Source of the DNA: Bradyrhizobium sp. SSBR45G
GTDB lineage: Bacteria; Pseudomonadota; Alphaproteobacteria; Rhizobiales; Xanthobacteraceae
Direction: 5' to 3'
DNA length: 64,000 bases
NCBI RefSeq assembly: GCF_030159255.1
Contig: NZ_BSCT01000003.1
Coordinates: 186,001-250,000 of the forward strand
The number at the start of each line of letters is the position of its first letter. Position 1 is the first letter of the stretch. A model generated the notes under the pieces. It worked only from the letters and a program-made list of their open reading frames with translations. It was not told the origin of the DNA and did no database searches. Position numbers and translations under genes: made by a program. Shown in pieces: positions 18,542-27,803 of the stretch.

Positions 18542-18819
18542 GCATCGACGTGAAGGCCGCCAACAAAACCCAGCTCGCCGTCGCCCTGCATTACGACAAG
18601 GGCCAGGGCGCCCCGCGCGTCGTCGCCAAGGGCAAGGGCACGATCGGCGCCAAGATCATCGAGGTCGCGAAGGCGCACGACATCCCGATCGAGGAGAACG
18701 AGGTGCTGGCCGGCGCGCTCTCCAATGTCGAGCTCGGTGACGAAATCCCGGAAGAGCTCTACAAGGCCGTCGCCGAGGTGCTGGTGTTCGTGCTCAACCT
18801 GTCGCGGCCTGTGCGCTGA
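18538..18819 (+). CDS. FlhB-like cytoplasmic domain protein (EscU/YscU/HrcU family)
   Basis: Stand-alone 93-residue version of the cytoplasmic domain of FlhB/EscU. It retains the KTQLAVALHYDKGQGAPRVVA strand-turn region and the helical EEIPEELYKAVAEVLVFV ending. The autocleavage motif NPTH of FlhB is replaced (NKTQ at residues 9-12), so self-cleavage is not expected. The start overlaps the previous stop in ATGA. Such FhlB-type proteins can partly replace the FlhB C-terminus in some flagellar systems; here the role is inferred. Confidence 0.85.
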   Translation: MSIDVKAANKTQLAVALHYDKGQGAPRVVAKGKGTIGAKIIEVAKAHDIPIEENEVLAGALSNVELGDEIPEELYKAVAEVLVFVLNLSRPVR

Positions 18820-18904
18820 TCGCGCCGCATTGTGATCTCCGTCATGCTTCGATCGTCATCGCCCTGTGATAGGGAGAGGCACAATTCGACGGAGAGATGA
18901 CGCG

Positions 18905-19723
18905 ATGCCGATGATGAGCCGCCGCCACGCGATTGGCCTGATCGCCGGCGCCAGCCTGTTGCCGGCGCGCGCGCTGGCCCATGTCGCGCCGCCACGCAAC
19001 GAGATCCGCAGCTCGCTCGCCCAGCGCTTCGTCGATGCGGGAACCAAAGGCACGTTCCTCGCCTACAAGGTCGAGGAGTATCTGATCATCGCCAGCGACA
19101 CCGAGCGCTCCGGCGAGGCGAAGCTGCCGGCCTCGACCTTCAAGATCGCCATCTCGCTGATCGCGCTGGAGACCGGCGTTGTCGAGGACCCGGACAAGGA
19201 CGTGTTCAAATGGGACGGCGTCACGAGATCGATCGAGGCCTGGAACAAGGATCACACCTTGCGCAGCGCGATCGCCGTATCCGCCGTGCCGGTCTATCAG
19301 GAGATCGCGCGCCGCATCGGCCCTGAGCGGATGCAGAAATATCTCGAGGAGCTCGACTACGGCAATCACGACATCGGCGGCGGCATCGATCAGTTCTGGC
19401 TCACCGGGGCCTTGCGCATCGATCCGGTGGAGCAGGTCGATTTCATCGACCGCCTCAGGCGCGGCGCGCTGCCGGTCGCCAAGCGCAGCCAGGATCTGAC
19501 GCGCGACATCATCCCGACCACCAAGGTCGGCGACGCCGTCATTCACTTCAAGTCGGGACTGCTCGGCAAGGAGCAGGGCGCGCTCGGCTGGATGGTCGGC
19601 TGGGTCGATAAGGGGGACCAGCCCACCGTGTTCGCGCTCAACATGGACTGCCCCGAGCCGCGCCACGTCGAAGCGCGAATGACGCTGACCCAGGCCTGTC
19701 TGAAGGACATCGGCGCAGTGTGA
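18905..19723 (+). CDS. Class D beta-lactamase (OXA-like) homologue
   Basis: Serine beta-lactamase or penicillin-interacting protein of 272 residues. The active-site tetrad is Ser77-x-x-Lys80 in PASTFKI; SxV is present as SAV; the YGN motif occurs in DYGNHD; and the KTG box reads KSG (HFKSGLLG), a variant found in part of class D. The N-terminus MSRRHAIGLIAGASLLPARA resembles a twin-arginine signal, placing the enzyme in the periplasm. No regulator or mobile element is adjacent, so it looks like an intrinsic chromosomal gene. Whether it confers resistance cannot be read from the sequence. Confidence 0.88.
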   Translation: MPMMSRRHAIGLIAGASLLPARALAHVAPPRNEIRSSLAQRFVDAGTKGTFLAYKVEEYLIIASDTERSGEAKLPASTFKIAISLIALETGVVEDPDKDVFKWDGVTRSIEAWNKDHTLRSAIAVSAVPVYQEIARRIGPERMQKYLEELDYGNHDIGGGIDQFWLTGALRIDPVEQVDFIDRLRRGALPVAKRSQDLTRDIIPTTKVGDAVIHFKSGLLGKEQGALGWMVGWVDKGDQPTVFALNMDCPEPRHVEARMTLTQACLKDIGAV

Positions 19724-19733
19724 GTGTCACGCG

Positions 19734-19874
19734 GTAGGGTGGGCAAAGGCGCGTGGCACGCAGTTAGTTGTTGACGGCAGTGTCACGCGCCGTGCCCACC
19801 ATCTTGCCCGACGCGGTGGGCACGGTGCTCGGAGCGACGCAAGCGTCGCTCCTGCGCGCCTTTGCCCACCCTAC
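19734..19874. repeat. GTAGGGTGGGCAAAGG element, copy 4
   Basis: Bounded by GTAGGGTGGGCAAAGGCGCG and its inverse CGCGCCTTTGCCCACCCTAC, giving a 20-bp terminal inverted repeat. Internal GTGCCCACCATC and GGTGGGCACGG resemble the copies at 6783-7419. It lies between convergent genes. Confidence 0.75.
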
Positions 19875-19881
19875 ATTCGCG

Positions 19882-20382
19882 TCACCGCCGCGACAGCTCC
19901 AGATCGACGGCGGTGATCTGCGCACCGGCCGGCCGGATCGACACCGTCTGCCGACGTCCCTGCGTGGTCAGCGACAGCCCCGCCGAAAACGTCTGCCCGC
20001 GGGCCTGCGCCTCGATGCGGTTGCCGGTGGCGCGGCCCTCGATGGTGCCGGAGACGTTTCGGCTCGCCTCGCTCCATTGCCCGGAAATCTCGCCGCCGCG
20101 ATATTCGACGTCGCTGGAGAGGTCGATGTTGTAGCTGTCGCTGGCGCAGCGGATGTTGAGCCGCAGCTGCTCGCCGGCGCCGCCGACGTCATAGGCGGCG
20201 CGGCAGCGCAGCCGCTCCTGGTTGCCGTCCGACGTGCTGAGCACGCCGCCGCCGGTCCAGGAGCCCTCCAGCCCCCGGAACGGCGAGGCGGGCGCAGCAT
20301 GGGCGGCACCGCCCAAGGCGAGGGCGGTGAGCAGAGTGGGGATCGCAAGGCGAGAGGCGCGCATCATCGGGCTCCGTTTCAT
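19882..20382 (-). CDS. Secreted protein of unknown function
   Basis: Exported protein of 166 residues with a signal peptide (AIPTLLTALALGGAAHA). The mature part opens with FRGLEGSWTGGGVL and alternates short beta strands (QLRLNIRCAS, NIDLSSDVEYRGGEISGQW, NVSGTIEGRATG), suggesting a small beta-barrel or lipocalin-like fold. Two Cys residues in the RLRCRA and NIRCAS segments could pair. I do not know a function. Related single genes are, to my memory, common in Bradyrhizobiaceae. Confidence 0.72.
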   Translation of the reverse strand: MKRSPMMRASRLAIPTLLTALALGGAAHAAPASPFRGLEGSWTGGGVLSTSDGNQERLRCRAAYDVGGAGEQLRLNIRCASDSYNIDLSSDVEYRGGEISGQWSEASRNVSGTIEGRATGNRIEAQARGQTFSAGLSLTTQGRRQTVSIRPAGAQITAVDLELSRR

Positions 20383-20467
20383 CGTCGAAAAGTGAGCGAC
20401 AACGCAGGAACACCCGATACGTTCGATGTGTCACCTCAATAATTGATCCAAATCGTTCTATTTATTC

Positions 20468-21475
20468 TCACGACAGTTTGAACAACGTGCGCAGGAAATC
20501 GGTCACCGCCTGGCGTGCCGCCTCGGCCGTGTCGGGATTGCCGCCGACATGCGGATCGAGCTCGACGCACGCGTCCTGATAGGTGAAGGGCTGCTGCGTC
20601 TCCGCATTCATCAGCATGCCGCCGTCGCCTTCGGTGATGCGGCAGTTGCGCACGGTCTGCGCCTTGCTCGCGACCGCGACCATGTTGGCGCCGAGCAGGC
20701 CGAGGTCGAAGCCGTGCGGCGAGTCCGGATATTCGGTCAGCGCAACGTCGCGTCCCGCCGCCTTCAGCCGCTCGACATAGGCCTTGCAGGTTCGCACCGG
20801 ATTGTAGTCGTCCGGCCCGCCGTGAAAGATCCGGATCGGCCGCGCCGCCACGTCGGTGTCGGCGCGATAGGTCGTGGCGCAGTCCGGATAGAACGGGATG
20901 TAGGCCGCGAACTGCAGCCCCGAATTGTTCCAGCGCTTGTGGAAGCGGTCGAGGCTCGCATACAGCGCAGCCTGTCCGCCGCGCGAGAATCCCATCAGCA
21001 CGATGCGCTCGGGATCGACACGCGGATGCTTCGCCAGCACGTCGAGCGCATGATAGATGTCGAGGATCAGGTTCAGCCGGCCGAGCTGCGCCTGGTTGGT
21101 GCTGGTCGCGGTGATGCCGCGCCCGGTGAAGCCGTCGATGACAAAGGTCGAGATGCCCATTGCGTTGAAGGTGCGGCTCCAGGCCGCAATGTTGGCGCCG
21201 ACGCCGCCCGAGCCATGCATCAGCACCACGACCGGCAGCCTGCCGCTGCCCTGCGCGACCCGCATCTCGCCGGCGACGGTGACCGGCTTGCCGCCGTCAT
21301 CTCCGGAGAGGAACTGTCTGTCCGACAGCGTGAGCGAGGGGATCGGATACATCTCGACCCGCGCGGGCACGTCCTTGGGGATGCCCTGCGCCTCTGCGCG
21401 GCCCGTGAGCGCGACACAGAGCACCGCTAGTGCCGCCGCGATCGCGCACCGGCCGGCACGACGCGTCGCCCGCAT
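20468..21475 (-). CDS. Secreted dienelactone-hydrolase-like alpha/beta hydrolase
   Basis: Alpha/beta hydrolase of 335 residues exported by a signal peptide (RCAIAAALAVLCVALTGRAE). The nucleophile is Ser164 in LMGFSRGGQAAL, the oxyanion region is VVLMHGSGGVG, and the likely acid and base lie in FHGGPDDYNP and EYPDSPHGFD. This is the dienelactone hydrolase/YtaP-like pattern with a Ser nucleophile. I preferred the ATG at 21,475 because a clear signal peptide begins there; the frame extends to 21,535. The substrate is unknown. Confidence 0.82.
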   Translation of the reverse strand: MRATRRAGRCAIAAALAVLCVALTGRAEAQGIPKDVPARVEMYPIPSLTLSDRQFLSGDDGGKPVTVAGEMRVAQGSGRLPVVVLMHGSGGVGANIAAWSRTFNAMGISTFVIDGFTGRGITATSTNQAQLGRLNLILDIYHALDVLAKHPRVDPERIVLMGFSRGGQAALYASLDRFHKRWNNSGLQFAAYIPFYPDCATTYRADTDVAARPIRIFHGGPDDYNPVRTCKAYVERLKAAGRDVALTEYPDSPHGFDLGLLGANMVAVASKAQTVRNCRITEGDGGMLMNAETQQPFTYQDACVELDPHVGGNPDTAEAARQAVTDFLRTLFKLS

Positions 21476-21535
21476 CGGACCGTGTCCTCCACGCGCAGCC
21501 AACATCGCTGGCGCGCCACCGACGAGCATCTCCAT

Positions 21536-22502
21536 GACCGTCCTCCGATCTCGCCGCTTGTTGCGCGGCTTGGCGGCCGAGTAGAACGGCCGGGCGCAAG
21601 GCTGTCAAACGCTTGCGTCGGGGATGCTGACGGTCAGCGGTGGACAACACTCCGCATGGCGCCGGCGTGTTGCAGCGCGCAGCCATGCGCGTGCGCCGCA
21701 CGTGACGAGCGGGTGACGGCCACGTGGCGATGGCGATGGACGGGCCGCGCCGCCGGCTGCGTCGCTGATCTGCGTGCTCCGGGTTGAGCGCGCCGGCATC
21801 GGCGTCGCCCTCGTTCTGCTGGACGTCGACACCGCGTGCCGTCTCCTGCAGCGACTGCCTGTCGTCCCCGGCGCCGTCGAATGCGATCAGCTTTTGCTCG
21901 GTGCCATCGTCGCGTGACTCCGGGCGCGCCGGGCACCCCCGTTCAGACGCGGAATGAGTTCTGTCCGCCGCCGGGCCGGTCTTCGGTAACTGATGCGGGT
22001 CCGCGGCGCGCGGTATCATGAACGTTTGCTTGCTCAGCTGAAATCAGGAGCAGTTGCGTCTGGACGTCGCAGGCGTGCGGCTCCTTGCGAGCGGACACCA
22101 TGACCGGCAGCGACTGAACAAATAGGTTGCGTGATCCGATCGTCTCGCTGATCCGCAACTTCTTCATCATCGTTCTGACGTTCATGGAGTAGTCCGGCCG
22201 TCTTGACGGTAAGTCTGGCCGAGACGGTCGAACTGAACGGTATGACAGGGCGCAACGGCGCGGAGCTGCGACAAAGCGTCGTTGCGTGCGTTGTCGCAGT
22301 CGCATTTTTGTTGGCGAAACAATCTGGCCGTGAGCAACGAACTCACCTATGTAACCGCCGCACGAAAATTCGTCGGCTCGCGATCTTGGTATACGCCGCG
22401 CCAGGTTTGTGAGCGACGACCTGTGAGTTAGGCCGGCGGAGTTTCTTCGATGTCCGAGCCTGACAGTCATCAGGAATTTATGCGCGCCGGCAATGTCATT
22501 TG
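21536..22502. other. Intergenic region without a supported gene
   Basis: About 970 bases with no frame that looks like a protein on either strand. The minus-strand frame 21,943-22,470 has no recognisable domain. The part from about 22,040 to 22,440 is visibly richer in A and T than the surrounding DNA and lies upstream of the efflux genes, so it may hold their promoter. No TetR-type regulator gene, which often sits here, is present. Confidence 0.5.
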
Positions 22503-23693
22503 ATGGGTTTGAAGTTGAAAGAGAAGCTGATGCGCTCCGCAGGCGCAGCGATCTGCGCGGTCTCCGTCATTGCGCTTGCCGCCTGCGGCGACCAAGGCGG
22601 CGCAGCTGCGCCGCATGCCTCCACGCCTCCCGAGGTTGGCGTGTTCAAGCTTGAATCGGCCTCCGTGACCTTGACCAAGGACCTGCCGGGTCGGATCACG
22701 TCGATGCGCATTGCCGAGGTCCGTCCGCGCGTCGGCGGCATCGTGATCGAGCGCAGCTTTCAGCAGGGTGCCATGGTCGACGCCGGTGCCGTACTTTACC
22801 GGATCGATCCCGCGCCGCTCCAGGTGGAGCTGGACAAGGCGCGCGCAGCGCTCGCCAAGGCGGAGGCCGTGCTCTATCAGGCCGACCGCCAGGAAGACCG
22901 CCTGAAGAACCTGCTGAAGGGCGAGGCCACCACGCAGGCGCAGTACGAGCTTGCCGTTGCAGCCGAACGCCAGGCTCAGGCGGACGTCGCGGCGCAGAAG
23001 GCCGCGGTCGCTCAGGCGCAGCTCAATCTCGACTGGGCGACGGTGAGGGCGCCGATCTCCGGTCGCATCGGACGCGCGCTGGTGACGGAGGGCGCGCTCG
23101 TCAATCCGAATGAGACGACGCATCTCGCGACGATTCAGCAGCTCGATCCGGTCTATGCCGACTTCACCCAGTCGGTCGACGAGCTGAACCAGCTGCGCCG
23201 CGATCTCGCCGAAGGCCGCCTCAAGAGCGTCTCCCCCGAGGCGGCGCGAGTCCGCTTGGTGTTCGATGACGGCTCGACCTACAGGCACGCCGGCCGGCTG
23301 CTGTTCTCGGATGTCAGCGTCGATCCGTCGACCGCGAAAGTGACTTTGCGTGGTGAGTTTCCGAATCCGGAGGGCGAGCTGCTCCCCGGCATGTATGTCC
23401 GCGTTCAGATCGAGGAGGCGATCGATGCCAACGGCATCGTCGTGCCCGCCCAGGCCGTGCAGCGGACCACGGCCGGCGGCAGCGCCGTCTACGTCGTCAA
23501 CGATGAGGGACGTGCGAATTTGCAGCCGGTGCGGCTCGGGCGTCCGCTCAATGGCGGCATGCTGATCGAGGATGGTCTCAAGCCGGGCTGGCGGGTCGTC
23601 GTCGACGGCTTCCAGAAGTTCTCGCCGGGCAGCGCGGTCACGCCGGTGCCGTGGAAGGCTTCCGGATCCGACAAGCCGCCCGCTCAGAACTGA
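22503..23693 (+). CDS. RND efflux periplasmic adaptor (AcrA/MexA family)
   Basis: Lipoprotein membrane-fusion protein of 396 residues linking an RND pump to an outer-membrane channel. The signal ends in the lipobox LAAC (VIALAACGDQGG). The lipoyl half-motifs are present (EVRPRVGGIVIERSFQQGAMV; LNLDWATVRAPISGRIGRAL), with a helical hairpin between them (about residues 105-175). The C-terminal beta-barrel and membrane-proximal parts include LLPGMYVRVQIEEA. The ATG at 22,503 is chosen over the TTG at 22,500. The pump gene follows 28 bases later. Confidence 0.93.
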   Translation: MGLKLKEKLMRSAGAAICAVSVIALAACGDQGGAAAPHASTPPEVGVFKLESASVTLTKDLPGRITSMRIAEVRPRVGGIVIERSFQQGAMVDAGAVLYRIDPAPLQVELDKARAALAKAEAVLYQADRQEDRLKNLLKGEATTQAQYELAVAAERQAQADVAAQKAAVAQAQLNLDWATVRAPISGRIGRALVTEGALVNPNETTHLATIQQLDPVYADFTQSVDELNQLRRDLAEGRLKSVSPEAARVRLVFDDGSTYRHAGRLLFSDVSVDPSTAKVTLRGEFPNPEGELLPGMYVRVQIEEAIDANGIVVPAQAVQRTTAGGSAVYVVNDEGRANLQPVRLGRPLNGGMLIEDGLKPGWRVVVDGFQKFSPGSAVTPVPWKASGSDKPPAQN

Positions 23694-23721
23694 ACGCTGG
23701 CCACGGCCGGAGACCATTCTC

Positions 23722-26700
23722 ATGTCACGTTTCTTCATCGCACGTCCGATCTTTGCCTGGGTCGTGGCGATCTTCATTTGTCTCGGCGGCATCCTGTCGC
23801 TTCCATTCCTTCCGGTCGCGCAATATCCGATCATTGCGCCGCCCTCGATCTCGATTTCGACGGCCTATCCAGGCGCGTCGACCGAGAACCTTTACTACAG
23901 CGTCACGCGCCTGATCGAAGAGGAGCTGAACGGCGCCGCCGGCATCCTGAACTACGAATCGACGAGCGACACCACGGGCGAGGTCGAGATCATTGCCTCT
24001 TTCAAGCCCGGCACGGATATCGAGCTCGCCGCCGTCGACGTGCAGAACCGCATCAAGCGCATCGAGCCGCGCCTGCCGGAGGCCGTGCGCAAGCAGGGCG
24101 TCGTCATTCTCGAGGCCTCGAGCGCCATCCTGCAATTCGTCACGCTGACCTCGACCGACGGCAGCCTCGACGAGATCGGCCTGGGCGACGTCGCGACCCG
24201 CTACGTGCTGCCGGAGCTCCGGCGCCTGCCTGGCGTCGGCCGGGCGCGGCTGTTCGCGAGCGAGCGCGCGATGCGCATCTGGCTCGATCCCGACAAGCTG
24301 TTCGGGCTCGGCCTGACGGCGCAGGACGTCGATGCCGCGATCGCGGCGCAGAATGCGCAGGTGGCCTCGGGCATTCTTGGCGTGCCGCCGTCGCCGCAGC
24401 AGCAGCGCACGCAGAACACCGTGCTGGTGAAGGGGCAGCTCGAATCGCCGGAGGAGTTCGGCAACATCGTGCTGCGCGCCAATCTGAACGGCTCCACGGT
24501 CAAGCTCTCGGACGTGGCGAAGATCGAGGTCGGCGGCCTGACCTACGCGTTCTCGTCCTGGCTCGACGGCAAGCCTGCCGCCGCAGTCGCCGTGCAGCTC
24601 GCGCCGAGTGGCAACGCGCTCGCCACCGCCACGGCGGTCAAGGCGCGGATGGCCGAGCTCGCCGCCTTCTTCCCGCCCGGGGTCAAATACGAAGTCTCCT
24701 ACGACATCACCCCGGTCATCGCCGAGTCCGTCAAGAAGGTGCTGCTGACGCTGGGCGAAGCGGTGGTGCTCGTGTTCCTGGTGATGTTCCTGTTTCTCCA
24801 GAACATCCGCTACACGCTCATTCCCACCATCGTGGTGCCGATCGCGCTGCTCGGCACCTGTGCCGTGCTGCTCAGCCTCGGCTTCTCCATCAACGTGCTG
24901 ACGATGTTCGGCATGGTGCTCGCCATCGGCATCCTGGTCGACGACGCCATCGTCGTCGTCGAGAACGTCGAGCGCATCATGGCGGAGGAGGGGCTGTCGC
25001 CGCGGGCTGCGACCGTCAAGGCGATGGAGCAGATCACCGGCGCGGTCATCGGCATCACCCTGGTGCTGATGGCGGTATTCGTGCCGATGGCCTTCTTTCC
25101 CGGCTCGGTCGGCATCATGTATCAGCAGTTCTCGGCGGCCATGGTGATCTCGATCGGCTTCTCGGCGTTCCTCGCGCTGTCGCTGACGCCGGCTTTGTGC
25201 GCGACCTTGCTCAAGCCGATCGAGAAGGGCCATGGCCATGCCAAGCGTGGCTTCTTCGGCTGGTTCAACGGCTGGTTCGGGCGGGTGACCAGCCGCTACA
25301 GCGGCGCGACGCGCTGGGTGGTGGCGCGCGGCGGCCGCTTCATGCTGATCTATGTCGCGCTGCTGGTCGGGCTTGGCTATTCGCTGTGGCGGTTGCCCGG
25401 CGGCTTCCTTCCGGTCGACGACCAGGGCTTCGTCATGGTCGACGTGCTGACGCCGGCCGACGCCAGCACCAACCGCACGCTCGACGTGATCAAGACGGTC
25501 GAGAAGAAGCTCGCCGCGACGCCCGGCATCGACATGGTGTCGTTCATCGCCGGCTTCAGCTTCTACGGCCAGGGCTCGAACACGGCGCAGGCCTTCGTCA
25601 CGCTGAAGGACTGGTCTGAGCGTGGCCGGAACGAGAGCGCGGACGCATTGATCGCGCGGCTCAACCCGGAGCTGGCCAAGATCCGCGACGCCGAGGTGTC
25701 GGTGCTGGCGCCGCCGCCGATCGACAATCTCGGCAACACGTCGGGCTTCAGCTTCCGCCTGCAGGACCGGTCACAGCGCGGCTACGAGGCGCTGATGGCC
25801 GCCAAGGACCAGCTGTTTGCGGCCGCCGCAGCCTCGCCTGTGCTCGGCAAGCTCAGCGTCGAAGGGCTGCCGCCGGCGCCGCTGGTCCGCCTCGAGATCG
25901 ATCGCGACAAGGCGGCCGCGCTCGGCGTCACCTTCGCCGCGATCAATGGCGCGCTGTCGACCAGCCTTGGGTCGAACTACATCAACGACTTCCCGAATCT
26001 CGGGCGCATGCAGCGCGTCATCGTCCAGGCCAACGACGACAAGCGGACGAAGCCGGAGCATCTGCTGACCTACAGCGTGCGCAACAACGCCGGCGAGATG
26101 GTGCCGTTCTCGTCGTTCGCGCGGCTCGCCTGGTCGGTCGGGCCGACCCAGGTCGTGGGCTTCGACGGCTATCCGTCGGTGCGCATCACCGGCAATCCGA
26201 AGCCGGGCTACACCTCGGGCGATGCGATCGCGGAGATGGAGCGGCTGATGGGCACGCTGCCGAAGGGGTTCGGCTATGCGTGGACCGGGCAGTCGCTGCA
26301 GGAGAAGCTCGCAGGCTCGCAGGCCGCATTCCTGCTCGGCCTGTCGATCCTGTTCGTGTTCCTGTGCCTTGCGGCGCTCTACGAGAGCTGGGCGATCCCG
26401 TTCGCCGTGATGCTGGCCGTGCCGCTCGGTCTCATCGGTTCGGTCGCTGCGGCCTGGCTGCGCGGCCTGCCCAACGACGTCTACTTCACGGTCGGCGTCA
26501 TCACCATCATCGGCCTGTCGGCCAAGAACGCCATCCTGATCATCGAGTTCGCCAAGGACCTGCGGGCCCGCGGCACGCCGTTGATCGAGGCAACCATCAT
26601 GGCCTGCGAGCTCCGCTTCCGGCCGATCATCATGACCTCGCTGGCCTTCATCCTCGGCGTCGTGCCGCTGGTGATCGCGACGGGCGCGAGTGGCGCAAGC

Positions 26701-26865
26701 CAGCAGGCGCTCGGCACCGGCGTGCTCGGCGGCATGATCACGGCGACGCTTCTGGCCGTATTCTGGGTGCCGGTGTTCTTCGTCGTCGTGATTCGGTTCT
26801 TCACGCGCGACAAGGCGGCGGTCTCCGAGGCGTCGAAGGTGGAGGTGCCGTCAGCGGCGCACTGA
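23722..26865 (+). CDS. RND multidrug efflux pump, HAE1 family (AcrB/MexB)
   Basis: Proton-driven inner-membrane multidrug exporter of 1047 residues, the normal AcrB length. The start MSRFFIARPIFAWVVAIFI matches the family. Proton-relay Asp407-Asp408 (ILVDDAIVVVENVER) fall at the same numbers as in AcrB. The second half carries KNAILIIEFAKDLR and RFRPIIMTSLAFILGV. No outer-membrane factor gene is adjacent, so the pump must borrow a TolC/OprM protein from elsewhere. The substrate is unknown; it lies about 3.2 kb from the cluster edge and need not serve it. Confidence 0.95.
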   Translation: MSRFFIARPIFAWVVAIFICLGGILSLPFLPVAQYPIIAPPSISISTAYPGASTENLYYSVTRLIEEELNGAAGILNYESTSDTTGEVEIIASFKPGTDIELAAVDVQNRIKRIEPRLPEAVRKQGVVILEASSAILQFVTLTSTDGSLDEIGLGDVATRYVLPELRRLPGVGRARLFASERAMRIWLDPDKLFGLGLTAQDVDAAIAAQNAQVASGILGVPPSPQQQRTQNTVLVKGQLESPEEFGNIVLRANLNGSTVKLSDVAKIEVGGLTYAFSSWLDGKPAAAVAVQLAPSGNALATATAVKARMAELAAFFPPGVKYEVSYDITPVIAESVKKVLLTLGEAVVLVFLVMFLFLQNIRYTLIPTIVVPIALLGTCAVLLSLGFSINVLTMFGMVLAIGILVDDAIVVVENVERIMAEEGLSPRAATVKAMEQITGAVIGITLVLMAVFVPMAFFPGSVGIMYQQFSAAMVISIGFSAFLALSLTPALCATLLKPIEKGHGHAKRGFFGWFNGWFGRVTSRYSGATRWVVARGGRFMLIYVALLVGLGYSLWRLPGGFLPVDDQGFVMVDVLTPADASTNRTLDVIKTVEKKLAATPGIDMVSFIAGFSFYGQGSNTAQAFVTLKDWSERGRNESADALIARLNPELAKIRDAEVSVLAPPPIDNLGNTSGFSFRLQDRSQRGYEALMAAKDQLFAAAAASPVLGKLSVEGLPPAPLVRLEIDRDKAAALGVTFAAINGALSTSLGSNYINDFPNLGRMQRVIVQANDDKRTKPEHLLTYSVRNNAGEMVPFSSFARLAWSVGPTQVVGFDGYPSVRITGNPKPGYTSGDAIAEMERLMGTLPKGFGYAWTGQSLQEKLAGSQAAFLLGLSILFVFLCLAALYESWAIPFAVMLAVPLGLIGSVAAAWLRGLPNDVYFTVGVITIIGLSAKNAILIIEFAKDLRARGTPLIEATIMACELRFRPIIMTSLAFILGVVPLVIATGASGASQQALGTGVLGGMITATLLAVFWVPVFFVVVIRFFTRDKAAVSEASKVEVPSAAH

Positions 26866-26906
26866 GACCTTGGCCGATAGAAGTCGATCGTTCGGCAAAC
26901 TCCAAT

Positions 26907-27058
26907 GTCGTCCCGGCGAACGCCGGGACCCATAACCACAAGTCGCGGTGTGTGGCAGACACGTCGCCAAGGCTTGCGCTACGATGCCGGCCGGTGGTTC
27001 TGGGTCCCGGGGCGGCGCTCCTTCGCGCTGCGCGCGTTGACGCTGGCCCGGGACGACC
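26907..27058. repeat. REP-like palindrome (GTCGTCCCGG family)
   Basis: Left arm GTCGTCCCGGCGAACGCCGG with GACCCATAACCAC, right arm GGTTCTGGGTCCCGG then GCCCGGGACGACC, spanning the gap between the efflux pump and the methyltransferase gene. This is the general CGTCCCGG...CCGGGACG intergenic palindrome that I associate with Bradyrhizobium. Confidence 0.7.
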
Positions 27059-27079
27059 AGAGGGGGGCGCAGGCAGACC

Positions 27080-27799
27080 ATGGCCGACATCTACGATCCA
27101 GACTTCGTCAAGGGCGTGTTCGATCGCTGCTCCGACCGCTACATCACGTTCAGCCTGATCTTCTCGTTCGGCTTCACCGAGCGCTGGCGCCGGCAATGCG
27201 TGGCGGCGATGCCGGCGCCGCGGGTCGAGAGCGCGCGCGGCTATGATCTGATGGCCGGGACCGGCGAGGTCTGGCCGCATCTCCTGAAACGCTTCGACGG
27301 CATCGGGGCGATCACCGCCGTGGACATTTCCTCCGGCATGCACCGCCGCGCCATGGAACGGCTGCACGCCCACCGCGCGCACCGGATCGACTTCATCGAG
27401 GACGATCTGCTGGCGAGCGACCTGCCGCCGGAAAGTGCCGACTTCGTCATCTCGACCTTCGGCCTGAAGACGTTCAATCCCGGCCAGCATGCGCGCCTCG
27501 CCGCGCTGATCGCCCGCGTGCTCAAGCCCGGCGGCGTGTTCTCCGTGATCGAGGCGTCGGATCCCAAAGGCTGGTGGCTGCGGCCGCTGTATCTGCTGCA
27601 TCTCAAGGTCGTGCTGCCGCTGATCGAGCGCATCTTCCTGCGCGGCGCGCAGGATTTTGCGATGATCGGCACCTACACCAGCAATTTCGGCGACGCCTCC
27701 GGGCTGGCCAACATGCTGCGCGCGCAGGGTCTGGAGGTCGAGTTCTCGAAATATGTCTTCGGCTGCGCCACCGGGGTTTCTGGACGGAAAATTGGATAG
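27080..27799 (+). CDS. UbiE/COQ5-like class I methyltransferase
   Basis: SAM-dependent methyltransferase of 239 residues. Motif I is YDLMAGTGEVWPHLL, motif II-like AITAVDISSGM, and post-motif VLKPGGVFSVIEAS. The opening YDPDFVKGVFDRCSDRYITF resembles the UbiE family start (VxxVFDxVAxxYDxMN). The substrate could be a quinone precursor or a small lipid. An AG-rich sequence about 10 bases before the ATG is a likely ribosome-binding site. It is not obviously part of the NRPS/PKS cluster that begins 1.3 kb downstream. Confidence 0.82.
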   Translation: MADIYDPDFVKGVFDRCSDRYITFSLIFSFGFTERWRRQCVAAMPAPRVESARGYDLMAGTGEVWPHLLKRFDGIGAITAVDISSGMHRRAMERLHAHRAHRIDFIEDDLLASDLPPESADFVISTFGLKTFNPGQHARLAALIARVLKPGGVFSVIEASDPKGWWLRPLYLLHLKVVLPLIERIFLRGAQDFAMIGTYTSNFGDASGLANMLRAQGLEVEFSKYVFGCATGVSGRKIG

Positions 27800-27803
27800 A
27801 TCG

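Noticed and set aside
21943..22470. Minus-strand frame of 175 codons before the efflux genes
   Set aside because: Composition is mixed and no domain or ribosome-binding site supports it.
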